NCBI RefSeq assembly: GCF_011046485.1
Contig: NZ_CP049256.1
Span: 1,178,001-1,242,000, forward strand
Length of the DNA stretch: 64,000 nucleotides
Source: Microbacterium sp. 4R-513
GTDB lineage: Bacteria > Actinomycetota > Actinomycetes > Actinomycetales > Microbacteriaceae
Reading direction: 5' to 3'
Shown: positions 26,630-38,832 of the stretch, in pieces
Numbering within the stretch: position 1 is the stretch's first letter
Layout of the letters: each line of letters opens with the position of its first letter
Made by a program: the position numbers and the translations under genes
Notes under the pieces: generated by a model
What the model saw: only the letters and a program-made list of their open reading frames with translations
What the model was told of the DNA's origin: nothing
Databases searched by the model: none

Positions 26630-27205
26630 GTGAGCCTCAGCCGTAAGCGCAAGAAGGAACTCCGCAAGCTGCAGGACCAGGCGAATCGCCTTTGGGACTC
26701 TCAGCAGGTCCTCGTGGGCGAGGCCGCGTCGGTCGCCCGAGAGGCGCGCCGCCAGCTCGGCAACTACCGCCGCGAGCAGCTGGTGCCGCAGGCAAAGGAG
26801 ACGTACGGCAAGTACGCCGCGCCCTACGTCGACAAGGGCCTCAGCGCGTCGAGGCACGTCCTGAACGATCGCGTCGTTCCCGCCGCGGGCGCCGTGGTCG
26901 GATCGGCGCTCTCGGTGTGGGATGCCGCGAACGAGCAGCGTGACCGGCTGTCCAGCGGTCGCGGGCTCGACCTGTCGGGCTACGGCAAGAAGCTCGACCA
27001 GTACGGCTCCGCCGTCACCAAGAAGCTCTCGAAGCAGGTCGCGGCCATCGAGCCGCAGAAGAAGGGCATCGGCGCCGGCAGCATCATCGCCATCATCTTC
27101 GGCGTCGCTGCGGCCCTCGGCGTCGCGTACGCCGCATGGCAGACGCTCCGCGCCGACGACGAGCTCTGGGTGGCCGACGACCCGCTGCGCGCGCCCGACG
27201 CCTGA
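26630..27205 (+). CDS. Tail-anchored helical protein, unknown function
   Basis: 191 aa from the GTG at 26630, which has GGGAGG about 5 bases upstream; the frame is open 72 codons further but into the opposite gene. Basic N-terminus (SRKRKKELRKLQ), long helical region rich in Ala, Arg, Gln and Lys, then one hydrophobic helix near the C-terminus (about residues 148-168) and an acidic tail. This resembles a peripheral coiled-coil protein tethered by a C-terminal helix. No family recognised. Its TGA directly abuts the ATG of the next gene. Confidence 0.7.
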   Translation: MSLSRKRKKELRKLQDQANRLWDSQQVLVGEAASVAREARRQLGNYRREQLVPQAKETYGKYAAPYVDKGLSASRHVLNDRVVPAAGAVVGSALSVWDAANEQRDRLSSGRGLDLSGYGKKLDQYGSAVTKKLSKQVAAIEPQKKGIGAGSIIAIIFGVAAALGVAYAAWQTLRADDELWVADDPLRAPDA

Positions 27206-27679
27206 ATGGCCGAACCGACCGACCGCGTGCGGAACGCGGCGGCCGAGCGCGGCCTCGACATCGAGATCCGCGAGCGACCCGCTGCGAAGAGCCTGCCTGA
27301 GGCCGCCGAGCTTCTCGGCATCTCGCCGGCGGGGATCGTCAAGACGCTCGTCGTGAAGCGGAGCGATGACACGTTCCTCTTCGCGCTGGTTCCGGGCGAC
27401 CGCGCGATCTCGTGGCCGAAGCTGCGCGCGGTCGTCGGTGTGAACAAGCTGCAGCTGCCCGACCCCGAGCGTGCTCTCGCAGCGACCGGATATGAGCGCG
27501 GCACGATCGTGCCGCTCGGCAGCTCGAACGACTGGCCGGTCTTCGCCGACGAGCGGATCGTGGGCGAGCGCATCGCGATGGGCGCCGGCGCGCACGGCTA
27601 CAGTCTGTTCGTGCAGGCCGACGATCTGATCGCAGCGTACGGAGCCACGGTCGCCGACATCTCTCAGCCGATCGACTGA
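27206..27679 (+). CDS. YbaK/ProX-type aminoacyl-tRNA deacylase
   Basis: 157 aa, a single YbaK domain. Visible marks: SLPEAAELLGISPAGIVKTLVVK with the conserved Lys (about residue 46), a VPGDRAIS strand, VGVNKLQL, and the GxxxPxG-like RGTIVPLGSS loop near residues 94-103. Members clear mis-charged Cys-tRNA(Pro) or Ala-tRNA(Pro) in trans; which substrate is used cannot be read here. The ATG follows the upstream stop with no gap, so the two are co-translated. Confidence 0.85.
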   Translation: MAEPTDRVRNAAAERGLDIEIRERPAAKSLPEAAELLGISPAGIVKTLVVKRSDDTFLFALVPGDRAISWPKLRAVVGVNKLQLPDPERALAATGYERGTIVPLGSSNDWPVFADERIVGERIAMGAGAHGYSLFVQADDLIAAYGATVADISQPID

Positions 27680-27712
27680 CGGGGGCCGAGGCATCCGTCG
27701 TCCGGCCGGATG

Positions 27713-28138
27713 TCAGCCGTGCCCGGCCATGCCGATGGCGATGTCCACGAGCTTGACGCGCTGGAGCTCTTCGACTGCGTCGAGCGGGAACCATTCCGCC
27801 CGGTCCGTCGACCCGTCGATCTCGTTTCGCAGCTTGCCGCCGGTGATGCGGGCGCGATAGACGATCCGCAGGGCGTGCAACGGCTCTGTCGCGTCTTCGG
27901 AGATGCGCCGCGAGACCGGGATGACGCGGGAGTGGATGCCGAGCAGCTCTTGTATCTCGACCTTGTAGCCGGTCTCTTCCTTGACTTCGCGGCGCGCGGC
28001 GCGCTCGGGATCCTCGCCGGGTTCCAGGCCGCCGCCGGGCAGAGTCCACGCGGCCCGACGCCCCTCGTTCCAGTGGGCGAGGAGGATGTGGCCGCCCTCG
28101 TCCACCACGACGGCGTAGGCGGCGACCCTGATGTCCAT
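27713..28138 (-). CDS. NUDIX hydrolase
   Basis: 141 aa from the ATG at 28138. The Nudix box is complete: GGGLEPGEDPERAARREVKEETGY fits G-x5-E-x7-R-E-U-x-E-E-x-G-U (about residues 34-56). It hydrolyses a nucleoside diphosphate linked to another moiety; substrates cannot be predicted. A TAGGGT element lies 5 bases upstream, so the message is probably leaderless. It converges on the deacylase gene with a 33-base gap. Confidence 0.85.
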   Translation of the reverse strand: MDIRVAAYAVVVDEGGHILLAHWNEGRRAAWTLPGGGLEPGEDPERAARREVKEETGYKVEIQELLGIHSRVIPVSRRISEDATEPLHALRIVYRARITGGKLRNEIDGSTDRAEWFPLDAVEELQRVKLVDIAIGMAGHG

Positions 28139-28143
28139 GCTCC

Positions 28144-28149
28144 ACCCTA
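28144..28149 (-). promoter_or_regulatory. -10 element of NUDIX gene
   Basis: TAGGGT on the minus strand, 5 bases before the ATG. Confidence 0.45.
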
Positions 28150-28166
28150 AGCGCAAGCGAAGAAGG

Positions 28167-28211
28167 CGGCCCCTTCGGGACCGGCTTCTTCCGCATGGTG
28201 GAGCCTAGGAG
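28167..28211. repeat. 45-bp direct repeat, copy A (pseudo tRNA-Ala 3' end)
   Basis: Identical to 28325-28369. It carries the last nucleotides of tRNA-Ala (with CCA) plus most of the terminator hairpin, but not the rest of a tRNA. Offset between copies is 158 bp. Confidence 0.9.
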
Positions 28212-28315
28212 TCCCTGGCGCACTCCACCCGCCGCTTCGCGGCGCGCGGAGCCTCCGCGCCAGGGGCCTGTCGAACGCGGCTTCGCCGCTCGTTCGAATC
28301 GCAGTACCAAAATGC

Positions 28316-28353
28316 GGAAGAAGCCGGCCCCTTCGGGACCGGCTTCTTCCGCA
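28316..28353 (-). terminator. Terminator of the tRNA-Ile/tRNA-Ala transcript
   Basis: Perfect 12-bp stem GGAAGAAGCCGG/CCGGCTTCTTCC with a short loop, followed on the minus strand by CGCATTTTGG. It begins right after the tRNA-Ala CCA end. Confidence 0.85.
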
Positions 28354-28369
28354 TGGTGGAGCCTAGGAG
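28325..28369. repeat. 45-bp direct repeat, copy B (genuine tRNA-Ala 3' end and terminator)
   Basis: The parent copy, overlapping the functional tRNA-Ala 3' end. The 113-bp stretch between the copies (28212-28324) contains an inverted repeat with CCCTGGCGC/GCGCCAGGG arms, a GAACG/CGTTC-type hairpin and no gene. Confidence 0.9.
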
Positions 28370-28429
28370 ATTCGAACTCCTGACATCCTGCTTGCAAAGC
28401 AGGCGCTCTACCAACTGAGCTAAGGCCCC
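28354..28429 (-). tRNA. tRNA-Ala (anticodon TGC)
   Basis: 76 nt including encoded CCA at 28354-28356. Acceptor GGGGCCT/AGGCTCC, D arm with AGCTCAGTTGGTAGAGC, anticodon stem CTGCT/AGCAG presenting TGC, T arm GTTCGAATC. It lies 12 bases after tRNA-Ile, the usual Ile-Ala pair next to gyrA in actinobacteria. Confidence 0.96.
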
Positions 28430-28441
28430 GGGGCTGTGGTG

Positions 28442-28515
28442 TGGGGCTACCAGGACTTGAACCTGGGACCTCTTCATTATCAGTGAAGCGCTCTAACCGC
28501 CTGAGCTATAGCCCC
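28442..28515 (-). tRNA. tRNA-Ile (anticodon GAT)
   Basis: 74 nt without encoded CCA. Acceptor GGGGCTA/TAGCCCC, D arm AGCTCAGGCGGTTAGAGC, anticodon stem CTTCA/TGAAG around GAT, T arm GTTCAAGTC. First gene of the Ile-Ala pair. Confidence 0.96.
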
Positions 28516-28619
28516 GATCGTGTCGGCGCCGTGCGCCGTCAACCTGCAAGACTTTACCGGACGCGCGGCGTTTTCTCGAATCGAGGGACCGACCCGACGC
28601 TCCATTCGGCGAACGGTGC

Positions 28620-29345
28620 TTGACTGAGGCCGTGACCGACAGCCCGCACGCCGGAGAGGCGCACACGAACAGCATCGGACAGCGTCTGAACTGGCTGCGT
28701 GCCGGTGTGCTCGGCGCCAACGACGGCATCGTGTCGGTCGCCTCCCTCGTCGTCGGCGTGGCCGGCGCGACGACCGACACACCCGCCCTCCTCCTCGCCG
28801 GCATCGCCGGGCTGGTCGGCGGCGCGATCTCGATGGCGCTCGGCGAGTACGTCTCGGTCAGCAGTCAGCGCGACTCGGAGCGTGCGCTCATCGCGAAGGA
28901 GCGCCGCGAGCTCCACGAGATGCCCGACGAGGAGTTCGAAGAGCTGACCCAGCTGTACCGGGATCGCGGACTGACCGACGAGACCGCCCGCCAGGTCGCG
29001 ACGGAGCTCACGGCGCACGACGCCCTCGCGGCGCATCTCGAGGTCGAGCTGCACATCGATCAGGACGACCTCGTCAATCCGTGGCACGCGGCCATCTCGT
29101 CGGCGATCTCGTTCACGCTGGGTGCGCTGCTTCCGCTCCTCGCGATCCTGCTGCCGCCGCCCGAGTGGCGGGTTCCCGTGACCTTCGTCGCCGTGCTGAT
29201 CGCCCTGGCCGTCACGGGCTCGGTCTCGGCCCGGCTCGGCGGAGCTCAACGCGGTCGAGCGGTCCTCCGCCTCGTCATCGGCGGCGCCCTCGCCCTGGCC
29301 GTGACGTGGGTCATCGGAACTCTCCTCGGCACGGCCGTCGTCTGA
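28620..29345 (+). CDS. VIT1/CCC1-family iron/manganese transporter
   Basis: 241 aa from a TTG at 28620; a GTG at 28632 with GAGG close upstream is an equally possible start. Family marks: LRAGVLGANDGIVSVASLVVGVAGA in the first helix, ALGEYVSVSSQRDSE in the second, a charged cytoplasmic domain rich in Glu (ERRELHEMPDEEFEELTQLY, about residues 95-145, the metal-binding MBD), and three C-terminal helices. VIT1/CCC1 proteins move Fe(II) or Mn(II) out of the cytoplasm with proton exchange. Confidence 0.88.
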   Translation: MTEAVTDSPHAGEAHTNSIGQRLNWLRAGVLGANDGIVSVASLVVGVAGATTDTPALLLAGIAGLVGGAISMALGEYVSVSSQRDSERALIAKERRELHEMPDEEFEELTQLYRDRGLTDETARQVATELTAHDALAAHLEVELHIDQDDLVNPWHAAISSAISFTLGALLPLLAILLPPPEWRVPVTFVAVLIALAVTGSVSARLGGAQRGRAVLRLVIGGALALAVTWVIGTLLGTAVV

Positions 29346-29384
29346 CGCTTGATCTGACACCGGCTATCCGGTTTCATTGGTGTC

Positions 29385-30182
29385 ATGCCGTCATCCGAAG
29401 CCCCCGCCACCGAGCCCTCAGCCGGAGTCGCGTTCATCCGCGACCTCGTGAACACCGTCGAGTGGCAGGTCGACGATGAGACGTGGACGGATGCCTCGTC
29501 CCTCCGTACCTGGCTGACCGACCGGCTCGAGACCGAGTGCTCCGAGCCCACGCTCGAGGATCTCGTCCTGGCGCGCCGGATCCGCGAAGGGCTGAGAGAG
29601 GTGCTGCTCGCCCACGCGGGCCACGAGCCGCTCGCCACGGCGATCGATGACCTCAACGACGCGCTCGCACGGCGGCCGCTCGCGCTGGGATTCGATGGTT
29701 CGGGCAGCCCCCGCGTCACGGCGCGCACCCACGGGGCGCCGGATGCCGTGTCGCTCATCGTCGAGGCGCTCGACGAGGCGCGGGGAGCGGAGGACTGGAG
29801 CCGGCTCAAGGCGTGCTCCCGCGACTCCTGCCGGTGGGCCTACTGGGACGGATCGCGGAATCGGTCGGGCCGGTGGTGCTCGGCGGCGGGGTGCGGCAAC
29901 TTCATCAAGATGCGCCGACGCAACAACCCCGGCCGCACGCTGCACGACGCCCTGCCGACCGCGGCGGACGGCGAACGCAGCGCCACCCTCGTCGATGTGG
30001 CAGCGCGCGCGGGCGTATCGATCAAGACGGTGTCGAACGTCGTGAACGAGAGGCCGTTCGTCGCAGATGCGACCCGCGAGCGGGTGCAGCGGATCATCGA
30101 CGAGCTCGACTACCGCCCGAACCTCGCCGCGCGGGCCCTCGCGAGCGGAGCGCGGGCCGCAGCATCCGTCACTCCCGGATGA
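29385..30182 (+). CDS. CGNR zinc-finger (ABATE) protein fused to a C-terminal LacI-type HTH
   Basis: 265 aa. Residues about 10-130 resemble the ABATE/stress-induced N-terminal domain ([11 protein letters not shown] start). Residues about 140-185 form a CGNR zinc finger (C-x4-C...WCS-x2-GCGN). The C-terminal part (about 200-258) is a complete LacI-family DNA-binding headpiece ([21 protein letters not shown]) with hinge helix but no sugar-binding domain. Two DNA-binding modules in one chain suggest a transcription factor with a composite site. The target is unknown. A TTCATT hexamer 6 bases before the ATG suggests leaderless expression. Confidence 0.82.
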   Translation: MPSSEAPATEPSAGVAFIRDLVNTVEWQVDDETWTDASSLRTWLTDRLETECSEPTLEDLVLARRIREGLREVLLAHAGHEPLATAIDDLNDALARRPLALGFDGSGSPRVTARTHGAPDAVSLIVEALDEARGAEDWSRLKACSRDSCRWAYWDGSRNRSGRWCSAAGCGNFIKMRRRNNPGRTLHDALPTAADGERSATLVDVAARAGVSIKTVSNVVNERPFVADATRERVQRIIDELDYRPNLAARALASGARAAASVTPG

Positions 30183-30186
30183 GAAT

Positions 30187-30233
30187 GACGGATGCCCCGC
30201 CCCGGCGTCGTGCGCCGGGACGAGGCATCCGTC
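30187..30233 (+). terminator. Hairpin between the CGNR gene and DUF3566
   Basis: A 10-bp stem GACGGATGCC/GGCATCCGTC with an inner CCCGGCG/CGCCGGG stem, in the convergent gap. No T-run, so termination is likely but not certain; each arm is also a copy of the over-represented GGATGCC word. Confidence 0.5.
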
Positions 30234-30251
30234 CGAACTGTCGAGGCTCTG

Positions 30252-30652
30252 CTAGTTGCTCGTGAAGCCGACGAGCAGGCCGCCGGTGATCTTGACCGCG
30301 AGGTTGTAGATGCCCGCGATAACGGCGCCGAGCACCGTCACGACGATGAGGTTGAGGATGGCGACGATCGCGCCGACCGCCATGACCTGCGGCAGGCCGA
30401 TGAAGTCGGTCAGCGAGACACCGCCGTCCGAGAAGCTCTGGAAGAACTCGTCGACGCGGCCGATGAGGCCCGTCGTCTGGACGACCATGTAGATGAGGAA
30501 GAACGACACGATCGTCACGATCGCGAGCGCGACGGCCGCGAGGAACGACAGCTTCACGGCCGACCAGAAGTCGACATAGACCAGACGGAGGCGGACCTGC
30601 TTGGCGCTCGTCTTGTGGCTGGATTTCTTGGCGAGCTTGTCGGCTACCGTGC

Positions 30653-30656
<4 letters not shown>
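30252..30656 (-). CDS. DUF3566 transmembrane protein downstream of gyrA
   Basis: 134 aa. Basic N-terminus ([19 protein letters not shown]), a transmembrane helix (about residues 30-57), a loop, and a second helix pair (about 88-122). DUF3566 proteins follow gyrA in nearly all actinobacteria; the M. tuberculosis counterpart CwsA-linked Rv0007 is tied to growth and septation, but the function here is not known. The ATG overlaps the gyrA stop (ATGA), so it is co-translated with gyrase. Confidence 0.9.
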
Positions 30657-33217
<2,561 letters not shown>

Positions 33218-33303
33218 GCGCTTCTCTTCCGTTGATCCGTTCCGTCATGCTTCGCGTGCTCATCGACCGCAGTGCGGCGGGGGTGAGCAGGAGCGACGGA
33301 ACG

Positions 33304-35400
<2,097 letters not shown>

Positions 35401-35462
35401 TCAGCGGAGGCTGTACGGCCCTGTGGCGCCCGGAAATCTGTCCGGATAGTTCCAGATGTGAC

Positions 35463-35957
35463 TCAGCCGTAGGTATCGCGCGGACCGCGCCCTGGGACGG
35501 CTCTGGGACCCCATTTCCAGGAGGGGACGTCGGGCCCGATGAACCGGATCGTCTCGACCCCCGCCTCGGGATAGCGCCGGACGATCTCCGAGAGGATGTG
35601 AGCGCGCATCAGCTGAAGCTGCTTCGCCCACGCCGTCGAATCGGCCTGGACGGTCAGCGTGCCGTCCGAGAACGCCACCGGTCTGGTGTGCTGAGCGGTG
35701 TCGGCCCCTGCCACCTCATCCCACGTCCGGACGACGTCCTCACGCGCCAGCTGAGAGTCCCAGCCCGCTTCGCGCGTCAGCGCCGAGAGCACATCTCCCA
35801 CCCCGCGCGGGTCTCGCCCGGCCGTGAAGGGCGCGTTCTCATCGTCGTCACGCTTCCGCCGCTTGCGCCGGAACGAGCGGGCCGACGGCTCGAGCCCGCG
35901 CAGCCGCAGGTAGGTGGCGATCGTCTCGGGCAGATCGTCCGCGCCGGCGTCAGGCAT
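35463..35957 (-). CDS. DUF721 (DciA-like) protein
   Basis: 164 aa from the ATG at 35957. An N-terminal basic stretch (RRKRRKRDDD) precedes the DUF721 core (about residues 60-140) with GWDSQLAREDVVRTWDEVAG and a TWAKQLQLMR-type helix. DUF721 is related to DciA, which loads or operates the replicative helicase in bacteria without DnaC; this role is established for several species and inferred here. It overlaps the recF stop by 8 bases, between recF and gyrB as in mycobacteria. Confidence 0.9.
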   Translation of the reverse strand: MPDAGADDLPETIATYLRLRGLEPSARSFRRKRRKRDDDENAPFTAGRDPRGVGDVLSALTREAGWDSQLAREDVVRTWDEVAGADTAQHTRPVAFSDGTLTVQADSTAWAKQLQLMRAHILSEIVRRYPEAGVETIRFIGPDVPSWKWGPRAVPGRGPRDTYG

Positions 35958-37125
35958 CCGCGGACTCCAGGATGCGACCCGCCTCCACCCGCACGACGTG
36001 CGCACGCAGTCCTGCCGGCACGTCCTGCTCGACGGCGGCTGTGACGACGACCTGCTCGTACCCACCGACGAGGTCGGCGAGTCGCGCGCGCCGGTCGCTG
36101 TCGAGCTCGGCGAACACGTCGTCGAGGATCAGCACGGGGTCGCCGAGCTGCGATTCGGCGCGGAGCAGCTCGGCGGAGGCGAGCCGGAGTGCGAGGGCGA
36201 CCGACCAGGACTCGCCGTGCGAGGCGTAGCCCTTGACGGGGAGGCCGCGGACGCGGAGCACGAGGTCGTCGCGATGCGGCCCGACGAGGGTGAGGCCGCG
36301 GTCGAGCTCGGCGGTGCGCCGCGCGGCGAGTGCGGCTCGGAACATGTCGACAGTCGCGACGGGGGACGCGGCATCCGTCCCGTCGTTCGCGGCCTCGCGC
36401 GGACTCGTGTCATCCTCCGGATCGGCGCCGCGGACGGAGAGGGACCAGTCGAGTTCGGGTTGGTGGTCGGCACCCGCGATCGCGGTGTACGCCGCCGTGA
36501 GCGGGGCCGCGAGCTCGCCGGCGAGGGCGAGCCGGGCGTCGATCACCTGGGTGCCGAGCGCGATGAGCTTGTCGTCCCAGACATCGAGCGTCGAAAGGGC
36601 GTCCCCGCGAATGCCTCGAGCCCGCGCCGACTTGAGGAGCGCGGTGCGCTGCTTGAGCACGCGGTCATAGTCGCCGAGCACAGCGCTCATGCGCGGGGAC
36701 CGCTGCACGAGCAGCTGATCGGCGAAGCGGCGCCGGGCCGACGGGTCGCCGCGGACGATCTGGAGATCTTCCGGCGCGAAGAGGACGACCTGCGCGTAGC
36801 GCGGCAGCTCCGACGTCTTGACGGGTGCGCCGTTGACCCGCGCCTTGTTGGAGCCCTGCCGGTTGACCTGCGCTTCGAGCAGCACGCGACGCTCGCCGTG
36901 CGCGAGCCGTGCCCGGACGATCGCCGCATCCGCGCCGTCGCGCACGAGCGGCGCGTCGTTCGAGACGCGATGCGACCCGAGCGTCGCGAAGAACGCGATC
37001 GCCTCCGCGAGATTCGTCTTGCCCTGACCGTTTCGGCCGATGAAGACGTTGGGACCGCGATCGAGGGCGACGTCGGCGGCCGCATAGTTGCGGAAGTCGA
37101 CGAGGCTCAACTGCTCCACGATCAC
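35950..37125 (-). CDS. recF: DNA replication and repair protein RecF
   Basis: 391 aa. SMC-like ATPase: Walker A in GRNGQGKTNLAEAI (about residues 30-43), signature and Walker B (VLILDDVFAELD near 330). With RecO and RecR it loads RecA at gaps. The GTG start is decided by a TAGGGT element 6 bases upstream, so recF has its own leaderless promoter in the 46-base dnaN-recF gap in addition to any read-through. Confidence 0.96.
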   Translation of the reverse strand: MIVEQLSLVDFRNYAAADVALDRGPNVFIGRNGQGKTNLAEAIAFFATLGSHRVSNDAPLVRDGADAAIVRARLAHGERRVLLEAQVNRQGSNKARVNGAPVKTSELPRYAQVVLFAPEDLQIVRGDPSARRRFADQLLVQRSPRMSAVLGDYDRVLKQRTALLKSARARGIRGDALSTLDVWDDKLIALGTQVIDARLALAGELAAPLTAAYTAIAGADHQPELDWSLSVRGADPEDDTSPREAANDGTDAASPVATVDMFRAALAARRTAELDRGLTLVGPHRDDLVLRVRGLPVKGYASHGESWSVALALRLASAELLRAESQLGDPVLILDDVFAELDSDRRARLADLVGGYEQVVVTAAVEQDVPAGLRAHVVRVEAGRILESADA

Positions 37126-37131
37126 GGATCA

Positions 37132-37137
37132 ACCCTA
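37132..37137 (-). promoter_or_regulatory. -10 element of leaderless recF promoter
   Basis: TAGGGT on the minus strand with a 6-base gap to the GTG; identical in form to the sigma-factor promoter at 50198-50203. Confidence 0.6.
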
Positions 37138-37171
37138 GTTCGGGCGTCCGACCCGGAAGCCGGCGCGGGGC

Positions 37172-38323
37172 TCAGCGCAGCAGCAGGTTCGGCTGCAGGA
37201 GGTACTTGAAGGTGCCCTCCCCGCCCTTGTCGACCGAGGTCTGCGGGGTGATGAGGACGGGGCTGAGCTTGTTGGCGTTCTCGCTCGACGTGAAGGTGAT
37301 CCGTGCGAACTCGCTGCGGACGGCGCCGAGCGACTCGAGGAGGTACTGCGGGTTCAGGCCCAGAGTCACCTCGTCGCCCACGAGTGTGGCATCGACCGAC
37401 TCGGTCGCGCGAGCCTGCTCCGTGCCCGAGGCATCCATCGACACGCTGTCGGCGGTGAAGGTGAAGCGCAACGGAGCCGAGCGGTCGAGGACGAGCGACA
37501 CACGCCGCACGGCCTCGGCGAGCTCCGCCGTGTTGACGACCGCGTGGTGATCCGTGGCCTCGGGGAACAGCCGCCGCACGGGCGGGAAGTTGCCCTTGAT
37601 GAGCAGCGACGTGACGGTCTTGTTGCCCGCCGTGAAGGCGATGATCTCGCGATCGCCCGAGCCGGAGAAGGCGATCGAGATGTCGCCGCCGTGCGAGAAC
37701 GTCTTCCCGACCTCGGTGAGGGTGCGGGCGGGGACGAGCGCCGTCGTCGCCTCGTCGGACGCGGCCGAGCCGCCGTCCCATGGGATCTCGCGCAGCGCGA
37801 CGCGGTAGCGGTCGGTCGCGACGAGGCTCAGCTGCGTGCCCGACACCTCGAGCTGCACGCCGGTGAGCACGGGCGTCACGTCGTCGCGCGACGCGGCGAA
37901 GGCGACCTGCGCGATCGCGGTCGCGAAGTCTTCGGACGGCACGAGTCCGGAGTCGCCGGAGACCTCGGGGATCGCCGGGTACTCCTGCACGGGCATGGAC
38001 GCGAGCGTGAATCGTGCCGAGCCGCAGGTGAGGAGGATTCCGCCGTCGTCATCGACCGCGATCTCGATCGGGGCGTTCGGCAGGCGGCTCGCGATCTCGG
38101 ACAGCAGACGGCCGTGGACGAGGATCGTTCCCGGCTCGTCGACGGTCGCCTCGATCGTGGTGCGAGCGGATGCCTCGTAGTCGAACGCCGCGAGCGACAG
38201 GCCTTCGTCGCCGGCCTCGATCAGCACTCCCGCGAGGATCGGCTGGGGGTTTCGCTGCGGAAGCAGCTTGACGACGAACGAGACCGCCTCACTGAAGACG
38301 TCGCGATTGACGTGGAACCTCAT
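37172..38323 (-). CDS. dnaN: DNA polymerase III beta subunit (sliding clamp)
   Basis: 383 aa from the ATG at 38323, which has AGGGAG 5 bases upstream. Three clamp repeats are recognisable, with MRFHVNRDVFSEAVSFV at the start, RYRVALREI in the middle and the C-terminal segment that binds partner peptides. It forms the ring that holds polymerase III and recruits repair enzymes, including NucS. Own promoter (TAGCAT at 38359-38364) beside oriC. Confidence 0.96.
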   Translation of the reverse strand: MRFHVNRDVFSEAVSFVVKLLPQRNPQPILAGVLIEAGDEGLSLAAFDYEASARTTIEATVDEPGTILVHGRLLSEIASRLPNAPIEIAVDDDGGILLTCGSARFTLASMPVQEYPAIPEVSGDSGLVPSEDFATAIAQVAFAASRDDVTPVLTGVQLEVSGTQLSLVATDRYRVALREIPWDGGSAASDEATTALVPARTLTEVGKTFSHGGDISIAFSGSGDREIIAFTAGNKTVTSLLIKGNFPPVRRLFPEATDHHAVVNTAELAEAVRRVSLVLDRSAPLRFTFTADSVSMDASGTEQARATESVDATLVGDEVTLGLNPQYLLESLGAVRSEFARITFTSSENANKLSPVLITPQTSVDKGGEGTFKYLLQPNLLLR

Positions 38324-38358
38324 GCCGCTCCCTTGTCGTCCTGGGGCTTGGGTTACCC

Positions 38359-38364
38359 ATGCTA
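38359..38364 (-). promoter_or_regulatory. -10 element of dnaN
   Basis: TAGCAT on the minus strand, 35 bases before the dnaN ATG; the leader of about 29 nt contains the ribosome site. Confidence 0.5.
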
Positions 38365-38399
38365 GTGCCCACGTCGACCCGCACCCCAAGGGGTGCCCC

Positions 38400-38700
38400 C
38401 GACCCGTCGAGGTGATCGGATCGGATCTTCATCAAAGGTTTCTTGTCATGGTGTTAACAGCTGTGGAAAGTGTGGATAAGTCTGCGGATCCCAATCGTCT
38501 CCTGGGAACTACAAACGTGTGAGATGTGGAAGGGCTGCGGAGTGCGTGGATGCCGGGTGTGACGCGGTCGGCATCGTTCGTCGTCGCCGTCCACAGGCGC
38601 CTGGCCGCTGTTCACAGGTTTCCGCAGTCGATCCGAGTTATCCACAGGTTTTCCACACTGTGCAGAACGGGAATAATGGCGCGCGCCAAGGGGAGTGTCA
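38400..38700. other. oriC: Chromosomal replication origin oriC
   Basis: Non-coding dnaA-dnaN gap with clustered DnaA boxes. Perfect TTATCCACA at 38638-38646 (plus) and 38471-38479 (minus); strong TTTTCCACA at 38649-38657; weaker boxes at 38462-38470, 38525-38533, 38587-38595 and 38608-38616. The AT-rich stretch at about 38428-38462 (with TGTTAACA) is the best candidate for the unwinding element. Gene order and box density agree with actinobacterial origins. Exact limits are not determinable by eye. Confidence 0.9.
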
Positions 38701-38832
38701 AGCACTTTCTGCGGCATATGACGGCGAAAGGCCGGCACCAGGCCGACGCGGAGCGGGACGAGGCATCCGTCACCGTCCGGTCGTGCGGCCACGCCGAAGC
38801 GGCCTCTGTGCGGAGGCCGGCGGCGGGGTGGG

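Noticed and set aside
28141..28211. A second tRNA-Ala
   Set aside because: Only the 3' end and terminator are present; no acceptor 5' strand, D arm or anticodon arm.
38324..38399. Upstream extension of dnaN (22 codons)
   Set aside because: The extension crosses the -10 element and lacks a ribosome site; the ATG at 38323 has AGGGAG and the family start.
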